Source: Bacillus_BD sp963765265 (GTDB lineage: Bacteria > Bacillota > Bacilli > Bacillales > Cytobacillaceae). From it: a DNA stretch of 64,000 nucleotides. Under the pieces are notes generated by a model that saw only the letters and a program-made list of their open reading frames with translations, had not been told where the DNA came from and searched no databases. The position numbers and the translations under genes are program-made. This document shows positions 34,760-43,299 of this stretch, one piece after another. Location of the stretch: NCBI GenBank assembly GCA_963765265.1, contig CAVXVN010000019.1, positions 39,081-103,080 of the forward strand, in the 5' to 3' direction. Position 1 is the stretch's first letter; the number at the start of each line of letters is the position of its first letter.

Positions 34760-36218
34760 CTAAATATCTAATTGCTCCAATTTTTCAAAAATCTTATCCC
34801 TTTCAAGATTATGAGACTGCCAAGAGTTTCTATTCATAGAACCCCTCTCAGCTTTACTCTGTTTTAGTCTATCTTCCAATCCAGGAACATCAGGATTCTT
34901 TTCATAAAGCTCGATTAGTCCAAGGATTCCAGTTGATGACAAGCTGTTTAAATAGTGGATATCTATTTTTCCTGTTGTCTCAAAACGGGCCATATTTTTA
35001 TCAACTACGATCTTATCAAGGTTTGCTGTATTGATGCCAACATAATAAATGAGTGATGCAATAAAATAAAAATGAAACAAGCTAAGCTTTTCAAGCCATA
35101 TTTTGACGAGAGTATAGGCAAGAATGACCATAAGGAATATCATGAAGGAATGAGCCAATACCCGTGAAAAGGTGAAACCATATGCATCCTCATACATGGA
35201 AATACGCATGATCGCTGAGACAAGTAGAACTCCGCTCGATAAAACGAGTACAGTCATGGCCAAGCATATTGCTTTTTTTAAAAGACCATAAACAGTTTTC
35301 GTTAACGTAATAACTGCTATTGATATAGATAGGTTAATCAACGTGACAAATAACAATTCAAAAAAACCTCGGCGTGCATATTCCGCATATGTAAAGCCAT
35401 CTTCAAGTGTACCGCTAAAGAAGTACTTAAATTGGACGGCAATAAATAAAATATACACGAAATTAAATAGAAGTAGCACAGTCAAGGTAATAATTCCATC
35501 CATTCCTATAGGCTTAATGGAACCCTCTTTTGGAACAATAGGATTCTTGTTTTGCAAAAGAACCTGCATGAACCCAAAGAAACCAAATGTATAAATAAGA
35601 ATGATAACCAAACGAATAAAATATTCTGCCCTGAAACTGATTAAATGAGGAAGGGTGCTTATCAACCTTTCAAATTGAGTATCCGCTTCAATTAACAAAT
35701 TCAAAATAATAAATAAAAATGGAACGGAGATCAGGATCCCAATAAGGATCTTTTTCCAAACATGCAAATGTTTTTCGTTGTTACTTCGGATAAACAGTTT
35801 CGAAATATGGTTTATGAATTTGGACACTATAACGAATTCCACCAACTAGATGATTCACAATGTAATAGAAGAAAAATAGATTACTCCATTCTATTTTTTT
35901 CGGTGAAGTAATCAATGCTAGATGAAAAATGACAAGTGCTGGGATTACAAGGATATTTAGTCCATAAAAAACGGTTGTGTCATATAGATAGTAACAGGCT
36001 GCCAATAGCCATATAGCAATCAACACTAAATAGCCAAGTCTCTGATGCGAAAACGAAAACGAACGAAACCTCCAGAAAAATAGAGTATAAAATATAGCGA
36101 TGAATACAAAATAGGAAACACCAATCTGATTCCTAAAGAATGATTCTTCAGCAACAATACCCGTTAATAGACAAAAGAGTAAAAAGATCCAGTCTATCTT
36201 TTCCATTTTTAATTCCAT
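34760..36218 (-). pseudogene. DUF4173/DUF4153-type membrane protein, frameshifted
   Basis: Two overlapping frames together encode one ~480-residue polytopic protein. The first (36218-35781) has the N-terminal helices (KIDWIFLLFCLLTGIVAEESFF, then LNILVIPALVIFHLALI). The second (35845-34760) has the central helices, GFTYAEYARRGFFEL, which is the DUF4173 signature, and a soluble tail. They overlap by 65 bases in different phases, so one indel in that overlap breaks the gene. MELKMEKID at 36218 follows GGAGGG. It is the third gene of a padR unit. Function of the family is unknown. Confidence 0.72.
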
Positions 36219-36348
36219 TTTCAATCCCTCCACATTTATATTGTTATTGTTTATACATAGAATTTCTATGTATATGATCAAAAAAACTTAGCTCTCTTTT
36301 AGTTATTATATATATAGAATATCTAGGTAGTTAGCAAAAAGAAAAAGC

Positions 36349-36988
36349 TCATACAGAAGCTTTTTTCCCCCACCTGTAACTGATTAGGCAAACTGGGTAT
36401 AAAAGGATGGTCAAAAAAATACAGACTCCTATAAAGGTCTCCGTCAATAACGGATTGAACCATTCATGGGGAATGATCCTGAATACGGTTAAAATCATTA
36501 GTGTAAGATTCGGTATCAACGCTAAGAAAAATGTCCTTTTCATGATCTTCTTGCCTTTATAACCAAAGCCTCTGCCAATTTCATAGCCTAACAAGGCCCA
36601 AAAAAACATGTAAAACAACGCAATCAAAATCGGAATGGAAGTCAATTGATCCCATAAAGTTGTGAGCCAGCTCCAATCAAACAAATTATGTGCAAGAGTG
36701 AGAACGGATCCCCCTCCGAATAAAAGGATATTCACTAAGATAAATAGCCATTTCATTTTGCTTGGCGTAAGCGACAACTCTTCTTTCCACATAGCCGCAA
36801 TCTCTTCAGGAGTCCCGAACCTCAAATAGATTTGATCCCTTACCTCACTTTCATCCTTTAGTTCGTATAGTTCCTACAAGGAGTTCATTAAGATGTGCAT
36901 CGTATTCCCTTAATATTGATTCTTTCTCCTGATGATTACCGAGAGCTTGTGCAAGCTTTGCTAAAAACTCACTCTTCAGCCGTTCCAT
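36349..36988 (-). pseudogene. PadR-linked HAAS-type membrane protein, frameshifted
   Basis: The start (36988, MERLKSEFLAKLAQALGNHQ) runs to ...LNELLVG and then out of frame. The rest resumes as ELYELKDESEVRDQIYLRFG, TPEEIAAMW and four transmembrane helices. Together they make the usual HAAS/DUF1700-like protein coded after PadR regulators, ~210 residues. The indel is near 36868-36875. The start codon overlaps the end of padR by 20 bases, so the two were translationally coupled. It may once have acted as a membrane partner of the PadR system. Confidence 0.72.
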
Positions 36989-37316
36989 GTTTTTTTCTCC
37001 CCATTACCTTGTTCATGACTGAAACAAAGTCGTTCCATTCACGGGTTTTTTCAAGTAGCATTTCTCTCCCAGCAGTTGTAATACGATAATACTTTCTGGC
37101 AGGTCCCTTCTCCTGATCCTGCCAATAGCATTCGATATATTCCTGCTTTTCAAGCTTGTGAAGTGCTGGATACAGTGTTCCTTCTTTGATAGAAAATTCA
37201 TTACCACTACGTTTCTCCAGTTCTTTTACGAGCTCGTATCCGTACATGTCCCTCTCCCCGAGCAATTGAAGCAACAAAAGAGATGTACTTCCTTTTACCA
37301 ATTCACGATTAAACAT
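36969..37316 (-). CDS. PadR-family transcriptional regulator
   Basis: A 115-residue winged-helix regulator with the PadR core (LLLLQLLGERDMYGYELVKEL, then EGTLYPALHKLE and YYRITTAGREML). It heads an operon with two membrane genes that are now frameshifted. A palindrome (TACCTA-7-TAGGTA) sits between its start and the upstream promoter region, so autoregulation is likely. AGGTGA is close to the ATG. The effector is unknown; PadR proteins often respond to lipophilic compounds. Confidence 0.9.
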   Translation of the reverse strand: MFNRELVKGSTSLLLLQLLGERDMYGYELVKELEKRSGNEFSIKEGTLYPALHKLEKQEYIECYWQDQEKGPARKYYRITTAGREMLLEKTREWNDFVSVMNKVMGRKKHGTAEE

Positions 37317-37325
37317 ATTTTCACC

Positions 37326-37357
37326 TACCTAGAATTATTAGGTACATAGAAATTCTA
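37326..37357. promoter_or_regulatory. nested palindromes, probable PadR operator
   Basis: TACCTA and TAGGTA (37326-37344) are 7 bases apart; TAGAATT and AATTCTA (37330-37357) form a second, wider inverted repeat that interlocks with it. A related string (TAGAATATCTAGGTAG) lies at 36315-36330, upstream of the DUF4173 gene, as a possible second site. Confidence 0.55.
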
Positions 37358-37511
37358 CAATCTTTCCTAGAAAATGTAAAGGATAGGTTTTCCTTTTTTC
37401 TAATTTTTTACTTAATATGCAGCTCTGGGTAAGTCAACAATATTAATGAACAAAGCCTAAAAAAAGAATCAAAGATACTTCAACAATATGAATTTCATCT
37501 ATTGTCAATTA

Positions 37512-37559
37512 TAAAGTAAGCCGGATTTTCCAATATGAAAAATCCGGCTTACCTTTTTT
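37512..37559 (-). terminator. long hairpin terminator downstream of the phosphoesterase
   Basis: GTAAGCCGGATTTT and AAAATCCGGCTTAC pair perfectly around a short loop, with T-rich sequence on both sides. It lies ~120 bases past the stop of the leftward phosphoesterase gene and would also stop rightward transcripts. Confidence 0.75.
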
Positions 37560-37676
37560 ACATGAGTGTAGCGAAAATGAGTCCACTTCAGCTTTAATGA
37601 ATTTCCACCGTCTCACCCTACACTTTTAGACGATTCATACGAAAAGTCGTTTTGTAATAGACACGCACAAAAAGTG

Positions 37677-39410
37677 TTAACCTTCGTTTCCAACTGTGAA
37701 TGTTGTGGAAGTGACCACGTCGTACCCACTACCATAGAAATAAACGAATTTGTAGGTTGATCCTTCTTTGTAACGATCAGGATGGAAATTCTCACTTGGA
37801 TCATAAGTGAATTTTACAGTAGCTTCCGTAACTTGCGTATACATCCACCAGATCGAAGCGATGTTTCCTGGGTTTTCATTTACTTCATATAGACCGATCC
37901 AATCGCTTTTCGGAGCTCTTACATGTTCCACTGTTACCTCAACTGGTTCCTTAACTCCATTTAAATTAGTTTTAGAAAGGGTAATCGTAACATTTTCTAC
38001 AACCCCATCAAGCGTCTTTCCTAATACCTTTAACGAGTCCTTACTTTCATTTCCATATGCATCAAGCGCAAATACTTCTATCTCGTATAAGGTATTCGGG
38101 ACTAGTCCATCAATCGGCAGCATTAGAGGATTCGGAATAGGATCTTTATAATATTCGGAAAAGGCAAGCAGTTCTTTTTCCACTTTATCATGATCAGAAT
38201 GCTTCACAACGATTTTATAATCATGTACAAGAAGATCATCTTTAGCTTGTGTTAACATAATCGCTAAACTAACTGCTGTGGTTTGATCATGTACAATGGA
38301 AATCATTGAATTATTTGTAAAGTAAGGAAGCTGTTTGTTCCTTCTTTTTTCAGTATACTTAAAGTTTTCCTTGTTTGCTGGAAAGCTAATTTCAAATGGT
38401 TCACCTGTCCAGTCATTATTGTGGATATCACGGCGTTTGAGTAGCACTTTGTTATGATAAACTTCTACAATCAGGGCTTGATTTAGGAAATCCGCTCCTT
38501 CAGGTACTTCTCCTTGAATTCTACCAGCATCCATCCACAAATAAGCACCTGTAGAAGTTCCTATACTCGTAAAATCTTCTTGATGAATAATTCTTGGATC
38601 ATCTAATGGATAATGCGTATGTCCAGAAAAAGATATGACCTGCGGATAAGGTTTCAGCGTGTCGTAAAATAGATCTCGATTTTTAGAGAAACCCCATTCA
38701 CTTCCATAAACCGTTCCTTTTATGGGCTGATGATGGAATACAAAAATGGGCTTTTTCGAATCATCAGCGTGGGCTTCTTTTAACTGCTCTTCTAACCATT
38801 TAATTTGTTTAACCGAGAAGGTTCCTTCTGTTAATCCATCCTCAGTACCAAGAATGATAAAATGATAACCTTTAATTTTTTTGTGAAAATAGATCGTTTC
38901 CATCCCTGTTTTGTTTAGAAAAAGCGTTTGAGCATCAGCTTCGGATAATCCATTCCAATAATCATGATTTCCCATCGCCATCATCGAAACAACTTGTGAT
39001 TGTTTTCCAGAATCATATACAGACATAAATCGATCATACTGAGCTGCATCTCCATATTCTGTCAAATCACCTACAACCACAAAAGCATCCTGATTCGGAG
39101 CAACTTGATTCAATTGTTTTAATGTTGTTCTAAACTTTTCTAGGTTCTTATGATTATCTGAATAAATGTGAACATCACTAATAACTGGGAAAATCAATTC
39201 AGGTTTATTTCCATTTGATGACAACACCGATGAACTTGAAACCGCGCTAACAGGTACTTCGTTGAATGAACCTACTAGTGTTGCTCCTAAAGCCACTCCA
39301 GCCATTTTAGTCGTTTTCCCTAAAAATGAACGCCGATCCATCCCCCTCTTAAAAAGGACATCTTGAAGAGATTTTTCTTCTTCACTTTTCTTTTCGTTTT
39401 CTTTCACCAT
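37677..39410 (-). CDS. Tat-exported metallophosphoesterase
   Basis: A 577-residue exported phosphoesterase. A twin-arginine signal (MDRRSFLGKT near residue 24, then a long hydrophobic stretch) points to export by the Tat pathway. The calcineurin-type metal site is clear: ISDVHIYSDN, VVGDLTEYGD, MGNHDYW, HHQPI and FSGHTHYPLDD. After the catalytic domain come a fibronectin-III-like region (~residues 385-480) and a C-terminal beta domain that ends in WIGLYE...SIWWMY...YKFVYFYG. GAGAGGGTG precedes ATG. It is monocistronic. Likely scavenges phosphate from extracellular esters; the substrate is unknown. Confidence 0.88.
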   Translation of the reverse strand: MVKENEKKSEEEKSLQDVLFKRGMDRRSFLGKTTKMAGVALGATLVGSFNEVPVSAVSSSSVLSSNGNKPELIFPVISDVHIYSDNHKNLEKFRTTLKQLNQVAPNQDAFVVVGDLTEYGDAAQYDRFMSVYDSGKQSQVVSMMAMGNHDYWNGLSEADAQTLFLNKTGMETIYFHKKIKGYHFIILGTEDGLTEGTFSVKQIKWLEEQLKEAHADDSKKPIFVFHHQPIKGTVYGSEWGFSKNRDLFYDTLKPYPQVISFSGHTHYPLDDPRIIHQEDFTSIGTSTGAYLWMDAGRIQGEVPEGADFLNQALIVEVYHNKVLLKRRDIHNNDWTGEPFEISFPANKENFKYTEKRRNKQLPYFTNNSMISIVHDQTTAVSLAIMLTQAKDDLLVHDYKIVVKHSDHDKVEKELLAFSEYYKDPIPNPLMLPIDGLVPNTLYEIEVFALDAYGNESKDSLKVLGKTLDGVVENVTITLSKTNLNGVKEPVEVTVEHVRAPKSDWIGLYEVNENPGNIASIWWMYTQVTEATVKFTYDPSENFHPDRYKEGSTYKFVYFYGSGYDVVTSTTFTVGNEG

Positions 39411-39603
39411 TATTACACCCTCTCAATGAATAGAGAAATAACCATTTCTCCAAAATATTATGAATCTTAAAATACTGATCCCTTTCTCAAAATACTACTT
39501 GTTAACTATTAACCACATATTAAGTTAGAATGAATAATTGTTAGTTATAGATTAACTTTATGAGTCAAAACATGGTCATGTATCACTTATGTAAAAAAAC
39601 TTA

Positions 39604-39646
39604 AAAAGCCAGACCCTCGTTATTGGAATATAACGAAGGCCTGACC
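39604..39646 (-). terminator. terminator of the CDF transporter gene
   Basis: CAGGCCTTCGTTAT and ATAACGAGGGTCTG, with two mismatches, precede CTTTTT on the minus strand, about 70 bases past the stop. Confidence 0.65.
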
Positions 39647-39713
39647 TTATGAATATAGAAAAATATCCGCTCATTATGCCTGTTTACTCGTTATGATTGT
39701 TTCCCATCAATCA

Positions 39714-40673
39714 TTACGTTTTTTTACCCCAAGACTGAATACCGTCATCTTCATCAAATTCTATTATAACGTCCGTTACCCCTTTAATTTCTAGAATCCT
39801 TCCTTCAATACGATCTTTTATCTCATTTGCTTGTGCTACTGTTAGAGCTGGATTGATTTCCAGTTTCATTTCAATATGATAATCTTCCCCTTCTTTAATG
39901 GCAAACAGAGTCTTTATATCTTTAATTTCCGGATTTGTAAATATGTACTGGGCAATGATTTCTTCTAAATCGTCATCTGCTTCACCTAGTGCACCTTTAG
40001 CATTATCTAAAAATACTCTTCCTACTACATAAAACATCATCAAACCAATTATGATTGAAGCAATTCCTTCTGCAGCACGAAGACCTCCAAAATAAGAAAG
40101 CAGTATTCCAATAATAGCTATGATCCCACCTAATGTGGCTACAAAATCTTCCATAAAAACAAGTTTTGTGGCTGGTTTAGCACGTTTTAAACTGCTAAAG
40201 CTTTTAGCCACTATTGCAAACCCCATTGCGTCAGTCTGGGTCTCATGAAGAACTTCCTTCATCGCTTTATAAAGGACGAATGTCTCCAATATAACTGCTA
40301 ATGCCAAAACAGAAAGATTGATCACAATTCCAGTTGATTCTGTAGGATGCAGGATATGGTGGTATCCCTCTTTTATGGTTTCATAACTCATGATTCCGAC
40401 AATAATGACCGCACCCAATAAAACTAAGTTTACAAGTCGCCCGAACCCATTTGGATAGCGATCTGTCGGCATTTTTTTACTTAGAGCACTCCCAATAAAG
40501 ACGAAAAATTGGTTTGCTGCATCGCCTAAGGAGTGCATGGTTTCAGCAAACATGGCAACATTCCCCGTATAAAAATACGCAACCCCTTTAATGATGGAAA
40601 TTACCGTATTTACAATGGCAGCAATAAGGGAAGATTTATTCCCATTCTTTAGTAAGCTTTTCTTTTGTGTCAT
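39714..40673 (-). CDS. cation diffusion facilitator family transporter
   Basis: A 319-residue CDF transporter, which exchanges divalent metals such as Zn, Mn or Fe for protons. Six helices are followed by a cytoplasmic ferredoxin-like domain (EIIAQYIFTNPEIKDIKTL to GVTDVIIEFDEDD). The usual HxxxD metal site appears as AMFAETMHSLGDAANQ in helix 2 (H-S-L-G-D), with matching residues in VFMEDFVATLGG of helix 5. Start at 40673 follows GGAGG; two upstream ATGs are in frame but lie before that site. Metal specificity cannot be assigned. Confidence 0.88.
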   Translation of the reverse strand: MTQKKSLLKNGNKSSLIAAIVNTVISIIKGVAYFYTGNVAMFAETMHSLGDAANQFFVFIGSALSKKMPTDRYPNGFGRLVNLVLLGAVIIVGIMSYETIKEGYHHILHPTESTGIVINLSVLALAVILETFVLYKAMKEVLHETQTDAMGFAIVAKSFSSLKRAKPATKLVFMEDFVATLGGIIAIIGILLSYFGGLRAAEGIASIIIGLMMFYVVGRVFLDNAKGALGEADDDLEEIIAQYIFTNPEIKDIKTLFAIKEGEDYHIEMKLEINPALTVAQANEIKDRIEGRILEIKGVTDVIIEFDEDDGIQSWGKKT

Positions 40674-40894
40674 ATTTTCCTCCATCAATCAAACAAATGT
40701 AATCTTTGTTTTCTTTAGTATTCTTCCATTTATTAAAATTTATTTAAAAAATCACCGAAATCCTGCAAAATGAATGACATGAATCCCATTCAAATAGCGA
40801 AAAGGTGCCTTTACCATTCTCAATAAAAAATAGTTATCTACAATTAATATATGATATAGTCAACATGATCATAAAAGAAAGGAAACATAAAAAA

Positions 40895-41686
40895 ATGAAA
40901 TGTTTTTCAATTGATTTAGACGGTACGCTACTAAACTCCAATCATGAAATATCCCTTGAAAATTTGGAGGTTCTCCAGACTTTACATAATCAAGGTCACA
41001 CCATTATTTTTAACACTGGTCGTGCTTTTGAAGATATCATTAGGTACGAAGAGATTCAAAAATTAGAAACTCCCATCATTAGTATTAATGGAACAATTTT
41101 ATATTCAAAAACAAGAGAAGTCCTATACGAAGCTTCTTTACCGATATCCATCTATAAAGAGTTGTTACCTATTTTAAAAGAAATAGGAGTATGGATTATG
41201 GTTTATACCAATCAAGGTGGCTTTCCATGTCGAAATCCAGAAATTCAAGATAAAAGTCCCGAAGAGATTGAACGCATTTTCCATAATTACGATTACGATC
41301 AAATCCTTGAAAAAGATCATCTCAAAATCTACAAAGTGATGGCTGTATCACGTTTGGACCAAATTGAAAAAATCGATCAAGTTAAACAAGCAATCGAAGG
41401 GAAATTTGACTTATCCATGGCTTCATCACACCCTAACAATGTAGAGTTTACATCCATTGAAGCAGATAAAGGTGCAGCTTTAATCCGGTACCAACAAATG
41501 ATGAATCTCCAATTCGATGAAATATTTGCGTTTGGAGACGGAGGAAATGATCTCGCTCAGTTCAACGTGGCGACCACCTCTGTGGCAATGGGCAATGCCC
41601 CTCATCCTATTCAGCAAGCGGCCGATATCATTACAAAAACAAACGATGAAAACGGCTTCGCCTATGCAGTCCAATCTTTATTGTGA
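40895..41686 (+). CDS. HAD-family phosphatase, Cof type
   Basis: A 264-residue HAD hydrolase of the Cof (IIB) subfamily that removes phosphate from sugar phosphates or nucleotides such as FMN-like compounds. Motif I is SIDLDGTLLNS, motif II IIFNTGRAFED, motif III a Lys in the VEFTSIEADKGAAL region and motif IV FGDGGNDLAQF. The cap domain spans about residues 85-190. ATG at 40895 follows AAAGGAAAC; an open frame upstream lacks a site. Repeat copy 7 follows 16 bases after the stop. Physiological substrate unknown. Confidence 0.88.
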   Translation: MKCFSIDLDGTLLNSNHEISLENLEVLQTLHNQGHTIIFNTGRAFEDIIRYEEIQKLETPIISINGTILYSKTREVLYEASLPISIYKELLPILKEIGVWIMVYTNQGGFPCRNPEIQDKSPEEIERIFHNYDYDQILEKDHLKIYKVMAVSRLDQIEKIDQVKQAIEGKFDLSMASSHPNNVEFTSIEADKGAALIRYQQMMNLQFDEIFAFGDGGNDLAQFNVATTSVAMGNAPHPIQQAADIITKTNDENGFAYAVQSLL

Positions 41687-41702
41687 AACAATAGCGAGAA
41701 AC

Positions 41703-41725
41703 AAGGGGACGGTTCTTCTGTCTCC
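41703..41725 (+). repeat. dispersed repeat copy 7
   Basis: GGGGACGGTTCTTCTGTCTC preceded by AA, the cleanest copy in the window, close to the inferred consensus. GGGGAC and GTCTCC can pair. It lies 16 bases after the Cof-phosphatase stop codon. Confidence 0.75.
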
Positions 41726-42017
41726 TTTATCGTTTTTTTCAAATGGTCTCATTTCTATTGATTGATTCAGCAACTTTTCAGTAGATTTTCGTTTCCCTCA
41801 TCATTTTACCTTTTTTGTAAACTTCTTACAATTTGTAGTTTCATTTATCTTAGATCCTTTAAACACTTATTTAATAGTGTGCTACCGTTATGGGTGATCG
41901 TGCGATATAAATTGGTAAACGTAGTTGGTTTAGACAAGCCTGGAACTTTACCATTCTAGGAATCGAGCATATATTAACCGGATATGACCATGAAAAAATG
42001 ATGATGAAATTTCATTT

Positions 42018-42049
42018 AAAAAACTCAAATCAGCAGATTCGAGTTTTTT
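42018..42049. terminator. bidirectional terminator
   Basis: AAAACTC-AATC and GATT-GAGTTTT pair around a short loop, with A and T runs on both sides, between convergent transcripts. Confidence 0.8.
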
Positions 42050-42053
42050 CCAT

Positions 42054-42344
42054 TTAATCTCTCTTCAAGCATGTAAAAATGGTTTGGATTGACATATATG
42101 CATACATAATAGCTGCCACTCTACCCTTTTCGCTCGTAAGACTAACTTTTGGGCGAAGACATTTCCGAAATTTCTTGTCACAATAACACTGCGAATGGCG
42201 TTTAAGACATTCGTCATGGCCTTGACAACAAGTATCTACATCATTATACGGACCACCAGGACCACTGCAACCAGGTCCACACCAATTATATTTTGGAAAT
42301 AGACAATAGCCAGCTTGAGATTTCCCTTTTATATTTTTATTCAA
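42054..42344 (-). CDS. phospholipase A2-like protein
   Basis: A 96-residue protein with a compact phospholipase A2 motif. The glycine-rich calcium loop reads YNWCGPGCSGPGGPYNDV, directly followed by the catalytic CCQGHDEC (Cys-Cys-x-x-His43-Asp44-x-Cys). A Cys-rich tail (QCYCDKKFRKCL) would form disulfides. The enzyme class cleaves the sn-2 acyl chain of phospholipids. No classical signal peptide is visible, unusual for a disulfide-rich enzyme; it could be a spore or lysis-released protein. TTG at 42344 is seven bases after GGGTGA; TTG at 42350 is also possible. Confidence 0.75.
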   Translation of the reverse strand: MNKNIKGKSQAGYCLFPKYNWCGPGCSGPGGPYNDVDTCCQGHDECLKRHSQCYCDKKFRKCLRPKVSLTSEKGRVAAIMYAYMSIQTIFTCLKRD

Positions 42345-42470
42345 GTTCAAGTCACCCTTTAAATGATTTACGATATTCTATGGTTTAGTTGTACAGAGTG
42401 CTTGTACTTTTGTTACAAGGCATTTGGCTTATTATGAAAGCAACTCAAAGTATCTGTTAGGCTATTAGTC

Positions 42471-42517
42471 AAAAAAAGACTGCCGCAAATCCGATTTTTT
42501 CAGATTTACTGGCAGTC
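42471..42517 (-). terminator. terminator of the first BC1872-type gene
   Basis: GACTGCC and GGCAGTC outer arms with an AAATC/GATTT inner stem, followed by seven T residues on the minus strand. Confidence 0.8.
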
Positions 42518-42599
42518 CTTATTTATAAAAAATTTTCATCATATGTCTTGTAAATCTCTGTTTATCATTTCTTAAATAATAAACATCATTACTCTACTT

Positions 42600-42923
42600 C
42601 TAACATAATTGACTCCACAAATCCCTGCTATCATGAACTGAATTATTTTCAATGATTGAATATGCTGCATCCGTAATGGCTTCTGCTAACGTATCACCCG
42701 TTGCAATTATGTTATTAAAACGAACCTCAGAATCACCATTTCTTATAAATTTATACCCAAACTTTTCTAATTTTTCTACGACTAGCATAGCATGACCAAG
42801 GTTTTTCTCAGGTTGAAATTCATAATCATGAATGAAAATATCCTTTTCCGAATCATACCATCGATCCCATCTATTTAGTTTCCAGCCTAATATTCTACGT
42901 GCAATGGATTCTGTTTTATTCAT
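42600..42923 (-). CDS. BC1872-type (phage ABA sandwich domain) protein, copy A
   Basis: A 107-residue protein starting SIARRILGWKLNRWDRWYDS, followed by FQPEKNLGHAMLVVEKLEKF and ATGDTLAEAITDAAYSII. These are hallmarks of the BC1872 / phage ABA sandwich domain family, common in Bacillus and in phages, with no established function. It is a close paralogue of the gene at 45875, which lies in the opposite direction 3 kb away. GGGGAAATGG precedes ATG. A strong pair of palindromic sites lies just upstream. Confidence 0.75.
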   Translation of the reverse strand: MNKTESIARRILGWKLNRWDRWYDSEKDIFIHDYEFQPEKNLGHAMLVVEKLEKFGYKFIRNGDSEVRFNNIIATGDTLAEAITDAAYSIIENNSVHDSRDLWSQLC

Positions 42924-42952
42924 ATTCCATTTCCCCTTTTCTCCAAAGTTTT

Positions 42953-42999
42953 TTGTTATATAACAACTTTATTTATTTAACTGAATTATATAACAACTT
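42953..42999. promoter_or_regulatory. duplicated operator-like site upstream of copy A
   Basis: TTGTTATATAACAA (42953-42966) is a perfect 14-bp palindrome. The 14-mer TTATATAACAACTT occurs at 42956 and again at 42986, exactly 30 bases apart, about three helical turns. This is the geometry of a cooperative repressor site. The regulator is unknown. Confidence 0.6.
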
Positions 43000-43299
43000 C
43001 AAAGTGATTACTAGTATTTATTTTGTAAATTTTCAGAAAATTATTGAATAAGAAGATTTTGTTTGTTCTTTTTGTTGAAAAACATCGTTTTTAGCCCATT
43101 CATTCGATCAGCAAATTCACTAACCTTTCATAAAAAAACTCCCCTTACTACAACGATGAGAAATTTGTAGTAAAGAGAGTTATTTTTGAAAGCTGATCTA
43201 TTTTTTCATAAGGTATACAGTAAATTAACGCTGATATTTAATGAACTATTTCATTTATTAAGCATGGATGGATTTTTAGACAATTTTTCTTTTAATCTT
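43000..43299. other. intergenic region
   Basis: Holds the terminator of the EAL-HDOD gene (listed) and no recognisable gene. Confidence 0.45.
43132..43180 (-). terminator. terminator of the EAL-HDOD gene
   Basis: On the minus strand ACTC-TTTACTACAA and TTGTAGTAA-GGAGT pair around a loop, followed by seven T residues. It lies about 120 bases past the stop. Confidence 0.75.

Larger units (their letters stand above)
41687..42053. other. intergenic region
   Basis: Contains dispersed repeat copy 7 and a terminator, listed separately. Two short rightward frames (from 41762) lack ribosome binding sites and are not called. Confidence 0.5.
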
